From Herbaspirillum seropedicae (GTDB taxonomy: Bacteria > Pseudomonadota > Gammaproteobacteria > Burkholderiales > Burkholderiaceae_D), in contig NZ_CP011930.1 in the NCBI RefSeq assembly GCF_001040945.1, forward strand, positions 3,653,021 to 3,717,020: a stretch of DNA of 64,000 nt, read 5' to 3'. Positions 47,560-56,445 of this stretch are shown here, piece by piece; position 1 is the stretch's first letter, and each line of letters starts with the position of its first letter. The translations under genes were made by a program, and so were the position numbers. The notes below the pieces were generated by a model that was given only the letters and a program-made list of their open reading frames with translations, did no database searches and was not told where the DNA came from.

Positions 47560-48879
47560 ATGAACAAGCTCCAAGCCAGTCCCCTGGCGCAGATCATCGA
47601 AGAACAGTTCGCTGCCGCTTTCGCCCATCATGCGGCGGGCCGCCTGGAAGAGGCCGAAGAAGACTATCGTGTCACCCTCGCCATGGAAGAACACCATGCC
47701 CCGACACAGCACTATCTGGGCATGCTGCTGCACCAGCGCGGGCGACATGAAGAAGGCGTGACGCTGATGCGCCAGGCCGCCCTTGCAGCGCCGGCCGATG
47801 CCGATTGGTGCAACGATATTGGCAATGTGCTCTTCGCCTGCAGCCGCTTCGACGAGGCCGCCCAGGCCTACCAACAGGCATTGGCCCTGCGTCCCGACGA
47901 TGCCCAGCTATGGACCAACCTGGGCGCCACACGGCGGGCGCAAGGGCAGCATCAGGCGGCTATCGCCGCCTGCGAACAGGCACTGGCAACAGCACCGCAC
48001 TCTCTCGCAGCCCTGCATCAGCTCGCAGAAATCCATGCCCATCTGGGCGACCGCATGCAGAGCTCGCGCTACCAGTGCATGGCCTTCGTGCTGCCGCCAC
48101 ACGAGGGCAAGTCGCGCGAGTTGCTGGCGATCTCGTTCTACTTCCTGGGACGCGTGGCCGAAGCGGCCGAGGTGTGCCGACGATGGCTGCAGGAAGAACC
48201 CGGCCATCCTATCGCCAACCACATGCATGCCGCCTACGCCGGTCTGCCCAGCCACACCGTGCCACGCGATTACATCGTGCGGCGCTTCGATGACTATGCC
48301 GATCACTTCGACAGCAACCTGGTGACGCACCTCGACTATCGCGGACCGCAAGTGCTGAACGCGGTGCTGCAGGCCAGCTTGCCCGCCAACGCAGACATGC
48401 GCGTGCTCGACGCCGGTTGCGGCACCGGCCTGTGCGCCCCGGTACTGGCGCCTTACGCACTCTCGCTGGAAGGCGTCGATCTTTCTTCCAACATGTTGCG
48501 CCATGCCGCACAACATGGCCGCTACAGCACGCTGGCGCAAGCCGATGTGGTGGAATGGATGACGGCGCATCCGTCCCGCTACGCGCTGATCGCCGCCTGC
48601 GATGTGCTGATCTACTGCGGACAGCTGGCGTCGTTCTTCACGGCGGCTCAGCTGGCCTTGCAGGAAGGTGGCCATCTTGTCTTTACGGTTGAGCTGGCCG
48701 GCGCAGAGCGGCCCGATTCCTACTATCTGCACGCCAGCGGCCGCTTCCGCCACCAGCGCGCCTACATCGAAGACTGCCTGCACGCCGCTGGCATGCAAGT
48801 CGTGATGTTGCGTGAGGAAAGCCTGCGCGTGGAAATGCAACAGGCCGTGCCGGGACTGGTAGTCCTGGCAAGACGCTGA
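47560..48879 (+). CDS. TPR protein fused to SAM-dependent methyltransferase
   Basis: 439 residues. About five tetratricopeptide repeats (residues 10-175), then a class I methyltransferase (about 255-435) with LDAGCGTG near 283 and GVDLSSNML after it. ATG 11 bases after the DoxX stop, so it belongs to the bufferin operon by position. Class I methyltransferases of this DREV-like type act on small molecules or proteins; a link to the bufferin peptide is speculation. Uses the same GC-rich codons as its neighbours. Confidence 0.82.
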   Translation: MNKLQASPLAQIIEEQFAAAFAHHAAGRLEEAEEDYRVTLAMEEHHAPTQHYLGMLLHQRGRHEEGVTLMRQAALAAPADADWCNDIGNVLFACSRFDEAAQAYQQALALRPDDAQLWTNLGATRRAQGQHQAAIAACEQALATAPHSLAALHQLAEIHAHLGDRMQSSRYQCMAFVLPPHEGKSRELLAISFYFLGRVAEAAEVCRRWLQEEPGHPIANHMHAAYAGLPSHTVPRDYIVRRFDDYADHFDSNLVTHLDYRGPQVLNAVLQASLPANADMRVLDAGCGTGLCAPVLAPYALSLEGVDLSSNMLRHAAQHGRYSTLAQADVVEWMTAHPSRYALIAACDVLIYCGQLASFFTAAQLALQEGGHLVFTVELAGAERPDSYYLHASGRFRHQRAYIEDCLHAAGMQVVMLREESLRVEMQQAVPGLVVLARR

Positions 48880-49166
48880 AAACAGCGCAAGTATCGGCCC
48901 CATTTCGGCATGCCGGCAGTCATCTGCATGCCAGAACGGCAACGCAGCAGCAGGAGATATGTCCGCAGCACAACATGACTGCAAGAAGTTTCGTTTTTTT
49001 CTCGCACTTTTCGACCAAGGTACAGTCGTACCGACATCTGGCATGGCTTAGAATAGCCACAGCTCACGACGTAATCGATTAGTACGTACCGGCCTGCGGC
49101 GCGGTGAATCCCCGCTCTTCCTTGCTTGCAGGCACCCACGGTGCGCCATCTGAAGAGGAAAACGTA

Positions 49167-49355
49167 ATGACGCAGTCACCCAAAAACATGTCGGCGCTGA
49201 TGTGTGAACTCAGCGTGGCGCTGGCGGAATTGTCCGAGAAGATGAGCAATCTCTCCGTCACCCTGGAAAATTCCTACCTGGAATCGAATGCCCCGGAATC
49301 GGCCGCCATGCTGGAAGCCGCCCGGGAAACCATCGAGAAGGCGCGCAGCAGCTGA
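49167..49355 (+). CDS. Small helical protein, 62 residues
   Basis: Met/Ser/Glu/Leu-rich, probably one or two amphipathic helices (residues 8-60). GAGGA lies seven bases before the ATG. No family recognised. Possible TAGAAT promoter element is upstream. Convergent with the TonB receptor gene. Confidence 0.6.
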   Translation: MTQSPKNMSALMCELSVALAELSEKMSNLSVTLENSYLESNAPESAAMLEAARETIEKARSS

Positions 49356-49414
49356 AGCCAGACTGATCGGAAATCGTATCGCCCTGGCTAGCTCGCCTCA
49401 TCCTGCAGCCGACA

Positions 49415-49446
49415 GCCGGCGCGCCCCCGCACGGGGATGCGCCGGC
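49415..49446. terminator. Hairpin between the small gene and the TonB receptor gene
   Basis: GCCGGCGC/GCGCCGGC stem with an inner CCCC-GCAC-GGGG helix; no T-run. Lies between two convergent genes. Confidence 0.5.
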
Positions 49447-49471
49447 GCCTCACAACACCTCATTCCCTCGC

Positions 49472-51739
49472 TCAGAAGTCATACTTCAGCTCAGCCAACA
49501 CCGTGCGCTGCGGGAAGGGATGAAACAGGAAGTAGGACCTATTTCCCAGGTTGTCCACGCCCAACGCAGCACTCCAGTGCCGATCGAAACGATAGCGCAG
49601 CCGCGCATCAAAGACCGTGTAGCCATCGAAGCCCTGGTAGGTGTGGGTGTTGATATCGGTATTGTCCACCGTTGCATAGACCCGTGCGCTGTAGCGTCCG
49701 GCCAGCGTATAGGTCCAGTGTTCGTCAGGCTGGTAGCTGGCCACCAGCGTCGCGCGCCACTCTGGCACGTAGGGCGTACGCTGTCCTACCGAAGAGGCGC
49801 CGGCGATGGTGGGCACATAAGCCTTGTTCTCCAGGATGCGGGCATCCACCCAGGTCACGCTGCCGTTGAGGGAAAACCCGCGCACCAACACATCATTGCG
49901 CTCGAAGGCGGCCTCGATGCCGCGCTGACGGGTGCGGTCCACGTTCTGGGTGAACGAGGCCACGCTGCTACCGATGGTGGAGGATTGCGAGATGAGGGCG
50001 TCGCTCACCCGTTCCTCGAACAGCGACACGCGCCACTTGCCCTGCCCTTCCTTCAATTGCCTTTCGATCGCCAGTTCAGTGGACCAGACCTTCTCGGGCT
50101 TGAGATTGGGATTGGCCTGCAGGAAGACACTGCCCACCGACACATTCTGGTACAGCTCGCCCACCGTCGGAAAGCGCAGTGCGCGCCCGGTCGAGAGCGT
50201 GACCAGCCAGTCCTCGGCAAGCGCCCAGGCCAGCGTCGCCTTGGGCGATAAACCGCTGTGACTGACCTCGGGCTGCGTCACGGGGAAGCCCACGCCACTG
50301 CCGTTGGTCGAATAATTGAATCCGCCAAACGCACGCCACCATTCGTAACGCGCGCCCAGCGTGGCTTTCCAGCCAGGGGAGAAACGCCAGGCATCCTGCG
50401 CCCACAACGCCGAGGTGGTGGTCTTGCCGCGTGAATCGGCATTGAGCGCGCCAGCGCTGCCGCTGCTCCAGTTGCTGGTGTTCCAGGTGGGAGTGGCCAG
50501 GGTATAGCGGTCGTAATGCGCACCGACACTGATGACCTGGGCGCTCCCCTGCGGCCGCCAGATGCCCTTGGCGTCGAGCGTACTCCAGCCGGTGCCGCTG
50601 GCGTCAGCGATGCTGCCCGCCCCGGCCAGCCCAGCCGGCAAGGTAGTGGTCGAGGTGCGTGTGAGGTCGCGCGAGGAGGAGATCGCCGATGCCGCCACTT
50701 GCCAGTCCCAGACGCCATCGGTATGACTGCGCACTTCCAGCCCCTGCATCCACTGCTGCTGTTCCACCGTATTGCTGTTGAAGCCGCTGGTATAGACCGG
50801 TGCGCCCACCGCATTGCGCAGGAAGGTGTGCGGAGTGGCGTTGGCCTGGTTCTGCCAGAAGCCCAGCGTATAGGTGGCCGTGAGCGTGGGTGTGAAGTCA
50901 TAGGACAGCTTCAGGCGCGCCGTGTCCTGCACCGTGTGGGTCAGGTTGCCCGCACCCAGCACCTGGATATTGCGGCCCAGCCGGTCCTGCGTGGCGACCG
51001 CCCCTGTGCTGCCGGCAGGCGCAGTGGCGGCGGTGACGTAGGTCACCGGCGGGGAATAGCTGTCCAGGTGATTGACCGAGAAGCGCCAGGCCAGCGCCCC
51101 GCTGCGATTGCCCAGGCCGACGTTGACCTCCTGGGCGCGATAGGTACCGGAGACGCCATACTGGCTGAAATCCTGCTGCGCATACTGGGTCTTGATGCTG
51201 GCCTCGAAACGCTCGGGCATGCGGGTGGTGATCTCGGTGACTGCTCCGTAGGAATTGCCCGGATACTCGGCCGCAAAGGGCCCATACATGACATCAATGC
51301 GGGCGATTTCCTCCGGCGCCACCATGAACCAGCGCGGCGAGCCGTTGCCATTGTTGTTGTTCACCAGCGCCGAGAGCAGGATGCCGTCGGCATACACCAG
51401 GCTGCGCGCGCTGGCGTTGACGCCGGTGGTGCGGGTGGCCAGCGGCGACTGCGTATCGCCGATGTAGCGCTTGCGCACCGACAGGCTGGGCAGGTACTTG
51501 AGCGCATCGGCGCTATCGGTGACGTTGATGGTATCGGCGGCGGTATCGGCCGTGACGCTGGCGCTGGTCTGCGGCAATTGCGTGCGCTGCGGCGCTGCGA
51601 CCGTACCGCGCACCTCGATGGTGGGCAAGGCAGCCGCATCACTGGCCTCGACAGCGCTCTGCTGGGCCAGCGCAGCGCCGCTCCAGGCCGACAGGACAGA
51701 CAGTATCAGCCGGCGCCTGCGCAGGGGGAATGGGTTCAT
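49472..51739 (-). CDS. TonB-dependent outer membrane receptor
   Basis: 755 residues: signal peptide to about residue 25 (ALA|Q), TonB-box-like LPTIEVRG, plug domain about 45-165, then a 22-strand barrel ending FVYDF-like in F (LAELKYDF). Likely imports an iron chelate or other metal complex. It lies downstream of the DUF4198-PepSY operon but is separated from it by a terminator, so it must have its own promoter; no clear Fur box is seen in front of it. Confidence 0.93.
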   Translation of the reverse strand: MNPFPLRRRRLILSVLSAWSGAALAQQSAVEASDAAALPTIEVRGTVAAPQRTQLPQTSASVTADTAADTINVTDSADALKYLPSLSVRKRYIGDTQSPLATRTTGVNASARSLVYADGILLSALVNNNNGNGSPRWFMVAPEEIARIDVMYGPFAAEYPGNSYGAVTEITTRMPERFEASIKTQYAQQDFSQYGVSGTYRAQEVNVGLGNRSGALAWRFSVNHLDSYSPPVTYVTAATAPAGSTGAVATQDRLGRNIQVLGAGNLTHTVQDTARLKLSYDFTPTLTATYTLGFWQNQANATPHTFLRNAVGAPVYTSGFNSNTVEQQQWMQGLEVRSHTDGVWDWQVAASAISSSRDLTRTSTTTLPAGLAGAGSIADASGTGWSTLDAKGIWRPQGSAQVISVGAHYDRYTLATPTWNTSNWSSGSAGALNADSRGKTTTSALWAQDAWRFSPGWKATLGARYEWWRAFGGFNYSTNGSGVGFPVTQPEVSHSGLSPKATLAWALAEDWLVTLSTGRALRFPTVGELYQNVSVGSVFLQANPNLKPEKVWSTELAIERQLKEGQGKWRVSLFEERVSDALISQSSTIGSSVASFTQNVDRTRQRGIEAAFERNDVLVRGFSLNGSVTWVDARILENKAYVPTIAGASSVGQRTPYVPEWRATLVASYQPDEHWTYTLAGRYSARVYATVDNTDINTHTYQGFDGYTVFDARLRYRFDRHWSAALGVDNLGNRSYFLFHPFPQRTVLAELKYDF

Positions 51740-52078
51740 GGCGAAGGAAACCTGATCTTGTCGGGCAATGCGCGCAATCGCACCCGCGACTGCCGTAGGC
51801 GTCGCACTCCCCGTTTTTTGTCCGCGCAATCTAGCATGCAGGCGCATCACTGCGAATGCGGAAGCCATGCCGCCATCTGGCAGGCAAACGCCTACCCGGA
51901 GAAAATCTCCTTGCGCCACAAGGATTTAGCACCGACAAGCAGGATAAAAAAAGGGCTGCGACATATTGCCGCAGCCCGGAAATACAACAGAGAGGAGTAG
52001 TGATTGGACTCCAATTCGCCGCCCCGCCCCTTAATCCAAATCAAACCTGACGCGCACCGATGCAAGTCGCACCGCCCT
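51740..52078. other. Intergenic region upstream of the TonB receptor
   Basis: Holds the operon terminator of the neighbouring minus-strand genes and the receptor promoter. I looked for a Fur box or a cobalamin element and saw none that convinced. Confidence 0.4.
51946..51977 (-). terminator. Terminator of the DUF4198-PepSY operon
   Basis: Minus strand: GGGCTGCG-N9-CGCAGCCC followed by TTTTTTT. Confidence 0.9.
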
Positions 52079-52441
52079 TCACAAGGAACGCTCCAGCCAC
52101 CACAACAGCAACAGCAGCGGCAGCGCGCAAAGAATGCGCCGCGCCAGCCAGGGCGTGCGCGCCGGCCAGTAACTGAGCGACAGCACCTGCAGGATGCCGG
52201 CCAGCGTCAGCACGCCAATGCCTCCCACCACGCCAATGCTCCAGCCCTGCATGCCAATGGCCACCGCCAGGCTGGCCAGCAGCGCCAGCGCACCCAGCCA
52301 GCGCAAGCGCTGCCGCAGCGCCGGTGCAGGCTCGGCGCCGCGACCATGCACATCGGCGTAGTGACGGTCCATTGCCAGCGCCAGCGCGCTCCAGGCGCAA
52401 TAGGCCAGGCCCAGCGCCAACAGGAAACCCGAGAGCGTCAT
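52079..52441 (-). CDS. DUF3325 membrane protein
   Basis: 120 residues, four helices. Opening LSGFLLALGLAYCAWSALALAMDRHY is the DUF3325 mark. ATGA overlap with the PepSY gene. These small proteins sit in iron-siderophore reduction operons; function unknown. Confidence 0.85.
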   Translation of the reverse strand: MTLSGFLLALGLAYCAWSALALAMDRHYADVHGRGAEPAPALRQRLRWLGALALLASLAVAIGMQGWSIGVVGGIGVLTLAGILQVLSLSYWPARTPWLARRILCALPLLLLLWWLERSL

Positions 52442-54078
52442 GCCGCCTCCTTGATCAAGGCGCCCTGCCTGCCCGGCTGCACCGCCGCGGCGGCGCGCTG
52501 CCTGCGCTGACGGCGCGCCAGGATGCGCTCGGCCAGCCACAGCGACGCCCCCAGCGCCAGCATAGTGAGATCGAAACCAGCCACGGGCCAGGGACCGCGT
52601 CCCAGCAACAGCGTCACGCCGAGATGGGAATGCGTAGTGAAGATGTTGAGCACCACAATGCCCGCAAACAGCAGCGCCCCCGCCCCCAGTTGCACCCGCC
52701 ACATCGCCAGGCCCGGGCGCAGCTGCGCCAGCACCGCCGCCACCGCCCAGGCGATGAAGAAGACATTGATCTCCGCCTGGGGCCGCTGCGTCATCTCCAG
52801 CGGCAGCAAGCGGTTGGCCCAGAAGTAGCTGGCAAAGGCGATCGGCAGGCCGGCAATGGCGCCGATATTGAGTGCATCCACCAGGCGCAGGCCCCAGCCG
52901 GGACGCGCCCCCTGGGCGATGGCCTTGGCCTCTTTCTGGCGCGTCTTCACCGCCCACAGCAGGGCCCCGCTGGCCACCATCAGGTAGCCCGACAGACCGC
53001 ACAGGAAGAACAGCCAGCGCAGCCAGGGATCCGCAAAATGCCCCAGGTGCAAGCCATAGAGCACCGCACGAGTCACGCCCGTATTGCTGGGCTGTTCCCC
53101 CACGCTGGCCTTCTGCACGCCGCTCACGCCATCGAAGACCAGCGCCGGTTGCAGATAGGACAAGGTGGCCGCCTTCTGGCGCGTGAGCACCACGGTAGCC
53201 TTGGCGTCCCCCGGGTGATTGATCGTCACCAGCGCCAGCGGCGCGCCCTGCCAGTGCTGCTGCGCCTGCGTGACCAGCGGCCCGATGGCCGTGAGCGGCG
53301 CGGCCTGTCCGGCAGCCTTGCCGCGCCCCGCGACATTGGGAAAGACCTCCTCGAAGAAGGCGCTCTCGCCACCCTTGCCAGGGTAGGCCGTCTGCACGCC
53401 CCAGGGCATGATCATGAACATCAGCGTGACCAGCCCGGTGTAGGTGATCATCAGATGGAACGGCAGCGCCAGCACCGCCGCAGCGTTATGGGCATCGAGC
53501 CAGGAACGTTGGCCCTTGTTGGCGCGGAAGGTGAAGAAATCCTTGAAGATACGCTTATGGGTGATCACCCCGCTGACAATGGCCACCAGCATGAAGAGCG
53601 CACCGATGCTCACGATCCAGCGCGCCCACTGCACCGGCATGTAGTGCAGGTCGAAGTGCAGGCGATAGAGGAACTCACCGCCCCGCGTTTCGCGCACGGC
53701 CGCCATCTTCTGGCCGGTCGTGACATCGACCAGCTCGCTGGTAAAACGGCTGCGCGCGCTGCCCGCCGGGCCATCCTTGGGCGGCGGCGCGATCCAGCCC
53801 ACCCGCATGGCCACGCTGCGCGCCGACGGCAGGCTGATGAACCAGCGTTCGGCCTGCGGCGCCTGCTGCTGCAAGTGCGCGATGGCGCGTTCCACCGCCA
53901 GCGGCTGCGGCACCGGCTGACGCTGAGTGGCGTGCAGCTCGGGCATCATCCAGAAACTGATCTCGTCCTTGAAGTAGCTGGCCGAGCCGCCGGCAAACAC
54001 CAGCAGCAACAGCCAGCAGACCAGCAGGCCGCTCCAGGTATGCAGCCACGCCATGGACTGCCGCAATCCCTCCTTCAT
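52438..54078 (-). CDS. PepSY-associated TM protein (siderophore/iron reductase-like)
   Basis: 546 residues. Four or more helices with conserved His (HTWSGLL, HFDLHYMPVQWAR, HLGHFADPWLRWLFF) that resemble heme-binding ferric reductases of the PepSY-TM family, and periplasmic PepSY-like domains. Such proteins reduce iron released from imported chelates. ATG overlaps the DUF3649 stop as ATGA. Confidence 0.88.
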   Translation of the reverse strand: MKEGLRQSMAWLHTWSGLLVCWLLLLVFAGGSASYFKDEISFWMMPELHATQRQPVPQPLAVERAIAHLQQQAPQAERWFISLPSARSVAMRVGWIAPPPKDGPAGSARSRFTSELVDVTTGQKMAAVRETRGGEFLYRLHFDLHYMPVQWARWIVSIGALFMLVAIVSGVITHKRIFKDFFTFRANKGQRSWLDAHNAAAVLALPFHLMITYTGLVTLMFMIMPWGVQTAYPGKGGESAFFEEVFPNVAGRGKAAGQAAPLTAIGPLVTQAQQHWQGAPLALVTINHPGDAKATVVLTRQKAATLSYLQPALVFDGVSGVQKASVGEQPSNTGVTRAVLYGLHLGHFADPWLRWLFFLCGLSGYLMVASGALLWAVKTRQKEAKAIAQGARPGWGLRLVDALNIGAIAGLPIAFASYFWANRLLPLEMTQRPQAEINVFFIAWAVAAVLAQLRPGLAMWRVQLGAGALLFAGIVVLNIFTTHSHLGVTLLLGRGPWPVAGFDLTMLALGASLWLAERILARRQRRQRAAAAVQPGRQGALIKEAA

Positions 54079-54380
54079 GCCGCCACTCTCCCCATCCAGG
54101 CCGCCAGCGCCAGCACCAGGGCCGGCGCCGCCAGCCCGGCCCAGGCGCGCCAGGCGCTGCGGGCCGCGAAGACCCAGATCACCGCGCAGGTAAAGATGGC
54201 GAAGGACAGCATGGTCGCCGTCATCACCGCATCGGCCCGGCTCATGGGCAGATAGCGCGCCGCCACCACAGTACACAGGGCCGTGAGCAGATAGCCGCCG
54301 GCAACGGCGGCCACCACGCGGGAGAGCACGGCCAGGCGGTAGGCCAGGGTCGGGCTGCAGACAGGTTTCAGGCTGAACAT
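54075..54380 (-). CDS. DUF3649 membrane protein
   Basis: 101 residues, three helices (LSRVVAAVAGGYLLTALCT, TATMLSFAIFTCAVIWVFA and the C-terminal one). Small partner in DUF3325/PepSY operons. No ribosome site is obvious. Overlaps the PepSY gene. Confidence 0.82.
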   Translation of the reverse strand: MFSLKPVCSPTLAYRLAVLSRVVAAVAGGYLLTALCTVVAARYLPMSRADAVMTATMLSFAIFTCAVIWVFAARSAWRAWAGLAAPALVLALAAWMGRVAA

Positions 54381-54381
54381 A

Positions 54382-54436
54382 GGATCAATGCTGGATCAAT
54401 GCGGGATCAAGGTGACATCAAGGCTGGATCAATGGC
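54382..54436. repeat. Five 11-base tandem repeats between DUF4198 and DUF3649 genes
   Basis: Unit GGATCAATGCT, copies at 54382, 54393, 54404, 54415 and 54426, the third and fourth degenerate. The last copy runs up to the DUF4198 stop. Confidence 0.9.
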
Positions 54437-54444
54437 CGGACCGC

Positions 54445-55164
54445 TTACTTGTTGGGCTTGGCCGCCGGCGCTGCCGGCAGCGCCTTCATGCCCTTGGCCT
54501 GGACCAGCGAGAGCGTGGTCACGAAACTGGCCGTGTCATAGGGCTTGCCGTCACGCTCGCCGGCCGTCTTGTCGGTGTGGTGGACCTCCGCCACATAGAC
54601 GCCCTGCCAGGGCAGATCGAACTGCACCAGGCCCTGTTCGTCGGAATGGGCTTCCTTCATCCAGCCCGACGGCGTCACCAGGCCGACCTTGGCCTTGGGC
54701 AACGCCGCGTTCTTGTAGGTCACCTTGAACTGGCCCGGCTTGCCAGTGGGCAGCAGGTCCAGCGTCAGGCGCGGCTCCTGGGCCGCCGCCGAGGTCACCA
54801 GACGCGCCGCCGGGGTCCAGGCGGTGCGGGTGGGCGTGGCCGCGTGCTTGTTCTCGAAGACCGGATAGTGCGCATCCTCCGCCACGAGGGATTCGCCCTG
54901 CCCCGCCTTGGCTGACAAGCTGAAGGCATCGGACTGCTTGCTCAACGCCAGCGTACGGTCGCCCTGGGCGCTGATGAGCACGGCGCTGGGCGAGACGAAC
55001 TTGTCCAGCAGGCCGGGCGAGACTTCGCGCAGGTTGTCACCGAACTCGCCGAAATACAGTTTCGCCTCCTTGCCATCCTGCTGCAGCCAGATCTGGTGCG
55101 CCGATGCCGGCAGCGCCAGCAGGAGGGAGGTGAACAAGCCGGAGACAATCGCCAGACGCTTCAT
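54445..55164 (-). CDS. DUF4198 periplasmic protein
   Basis: 239 residues. Signal peptide about 1-21 (SA|H), then an N-terminal His (mature H22, a common copper/nickel ligand) and Ig-like beta domains. DUF4198 proteins often accompany TonB-dependent uptake of metals. First gene of the operon; a strong Fur box lies about 150 bases upstream. AAGGAAT precedes the ATG. Confidence 0.88.
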   Translation of the reverse strand: MKRLAIVSGLFTSLLLALPASAHQIWLQQDGKEAKLYFGEFGDNLREVSPGLLDKFVSPSAVLISAQGDRTLALSKQSDAFSLSAKAGQGESLVAEDAHYPVFENKHAATPTRTAWTPAARLVTSAAAQEPRLTLDLLPTGKPGQFKVTYKNAALPKAKVGLVTPSGWMKEAHSDEQGLVQFDLPWQGVYVAEVHHTDKTAGERDGKPYDTASFVTTLSLVQAKGMKALPAAPAAKPNK

Positions 55165-55503
55165 AGACGGATTCCTTTCGAATGAGGGGAACAAGTGGTT
55201 TGGTTGTGCAGGAGCGTGGATGCAAGGCGGCACGTCATGAAGCAAGCCCATGGCGGCCTGCCCCGACGCTTGGCGCGGCCATGCTGCGATCCCATCGGGA
55301 TCGATATTATTTGAGAATGATTATCAATTATATTGTGGATTATAGGTATCGACAAGCATTCACGGACCTCAAGGGCCACTGTTCCGGGCGGGTGCAAACA
55401 GGGTATGATCGCTACCCGTTTGAACGCGCCCGCCGCGCTGGGCGCATTTCCGCCCAGCGGCCCGGCCCGCGCCCCACTGCACTACCAGGAGAGATTGTCC
55501 CCC
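55165..55503. other. Intergenic region with Fur box between divergent units
   Basis: Contains the promoters of the DUF4198 operon (left) and the gamma-carbonic anhydrase gene (right). No gene. Confidence 0.6.
55312..55326 (-). promoter_or_regulatory. Fur box upstream of the DUF4198 operon
   Basis: TGAGAAT-G-ATTATCA matches the Fur 7-1-7 palindrome TGATAAT-N-ATTATCA in all but one arm position. In AT-rich DNA. Indicates iron repression of the DUF4198-DUF3649-PepSY-DUF3325 operon; it could also touch the divergent gene. Confidence 0.85.
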
Positions 55504-56064
55504 ATGCTTCGCCGCAACCCATCCGGCCACCGGCCCCAAGTCCACGAATCCGCCTATGTCGACCACACCGCCATCCTGTGCGGCAAGGTGATCGTCCACG
55601 AGAACGTCTTCATCGGTCCCTATGCGGTGATCCGCGCCGACGAAGTCGATGAGCATGGCGAGATGGAACCCATCATCATCGGCGCCCATTCCAACATCCA
55701 GGATGGCGTGGTGATCCACTCCAAGTCAGGCGCCGCCGTGACCATCGGCGAGCGCACCTCCATCGCCCACCGCGCCATCGTGCACGGCCCCTGCACCGTG
55801 GGCGACGATGCCTTCATCGGTTTCAACAGCGTGCTGTTCAATTGCAGCATCGGCGCCGGCTGCGTGGTGCGCCACAATGCCGTGGTGGATGGTTGCGACC
55901 TGCCGCCGGGGTTCTATGTCCCCTCTACCGAACGTATCGGGGCCAAGACTGATCTGTCGACCATTCCGCGGGTGACGGTGGCGGCGTCAGAGTTTTCTGA
56001 AGATGTGGCGCGGACTAATAATGAGTTGGTGTTGGGGTATAAGAAATTGCAGAATGAGTTTTGA
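55504..56064 (+). CDS. Gamma-carbonic-anhydrase-like hexapeptide protein
   Basis: 186 residues, left-handed beta-helix. Repeats of [LIV]-G-x4 are visible, and the zinc His are kept: HSNIQDGVVIH and SIAHRAIVHG. C-terminal helix. Members act as carbonic anhydrases or acetyltransferases (CaiE/PaaY group); no catabolic genes are near. GAGAG precedes the ATG. Confidence 0.9.
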   Translation: MLRRNPSGHRPQVHESAYVDHTAILCGKVIVHENVFIGPYAVIRADEVDEHGEMEPIIIGAHSNIQDGVVIHSKSGAAVTIGERTSIAHRAIVHGPCTVGDDAFIGFNSVLFNCSIGAGCVVRHNAVVDGCDLPPGFYVPSTERIGAKTDLSTIPRVTVAASEFSEDVARTNNELVLGYKKLQNEF

Positions 56065-56152
56065 GGTTGTGGGGGTGGTTTAGGAATGGAAGATCCGGCT
56101 TCTGGAGAAAGGAAGGCCGGATTTTTTATTGGTTGCGGAGCGGGAATATCTA

Positions 56153-56314
56153 CGGAGATTCTCTGATCTATAGAGGCTGGAAAACCTGGATCAAGTCGGT
56201 GTTTAGAGTGAGCAGGTTTGGCTGGGTCATTACATCTGGGTCTGAATTTTGCGGAAATTCTCAGATCTTCAGACGGATGGAAATCTTGAGCAAGTCAGTT
56301 TTTAGAGTGAGCAG
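56153..56314. repeat. Two diverged 63-base direct repeats, period 99
   Basis: Copies at 56153-56215 and 56252-56314, both ending TTTAGAGTGAGCAG; about 49 of 63 bases match by my count, with no gaps needed. Confidence 0.75.
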
Positions 56315-56316
56315 CT

Positions 56317-56387
56317 TTTGACCTGCGCCGGTAATTTGCCGCCAGTCAGGCAGTGAGTCGGTTGTCAAATTACCGACGCAGGTCAAA
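56317..56387. repeat. Long imperfect palindrome, copy 2 of the dispersed element
   Basis: Arms of 22 bases (56317-56338 and 56366-56387) match at 21 positions around a 27-base spacer. The left arm and spacer (56320-56367) match the element at 31332-31378. Confidence 0.85.
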
Positions 56388-56445
56388 TCACTTACCCGAT
56401 GCATTTCTGCTCCTGTTTTTTAGACTTTCTCAATCGGCGAACTAT

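Larger units (their letters stand above)
56065..56445. other. Repeat-rich intergenic region
   Basis: No real gene. It contains two diverged copies of a 63-base repeat and a 71-base palindromic element, listed separately. It separates core genes from the CDI locus and looks like decayed mobile DNA. Confidence 0.6.

Noticed and set aside
51740..51900. Cobalamin riboswitch in front of the TonB receptor
   Set aside because: The conserved B12-box and core elements cannot be found.
52324..54255. 643-residue plus-strand frame opposite the PepSY gene
   Set aside because: His/Arg/Gln-rich translation without domains; the minus strand gene has overlaps and motifs of a real operon.
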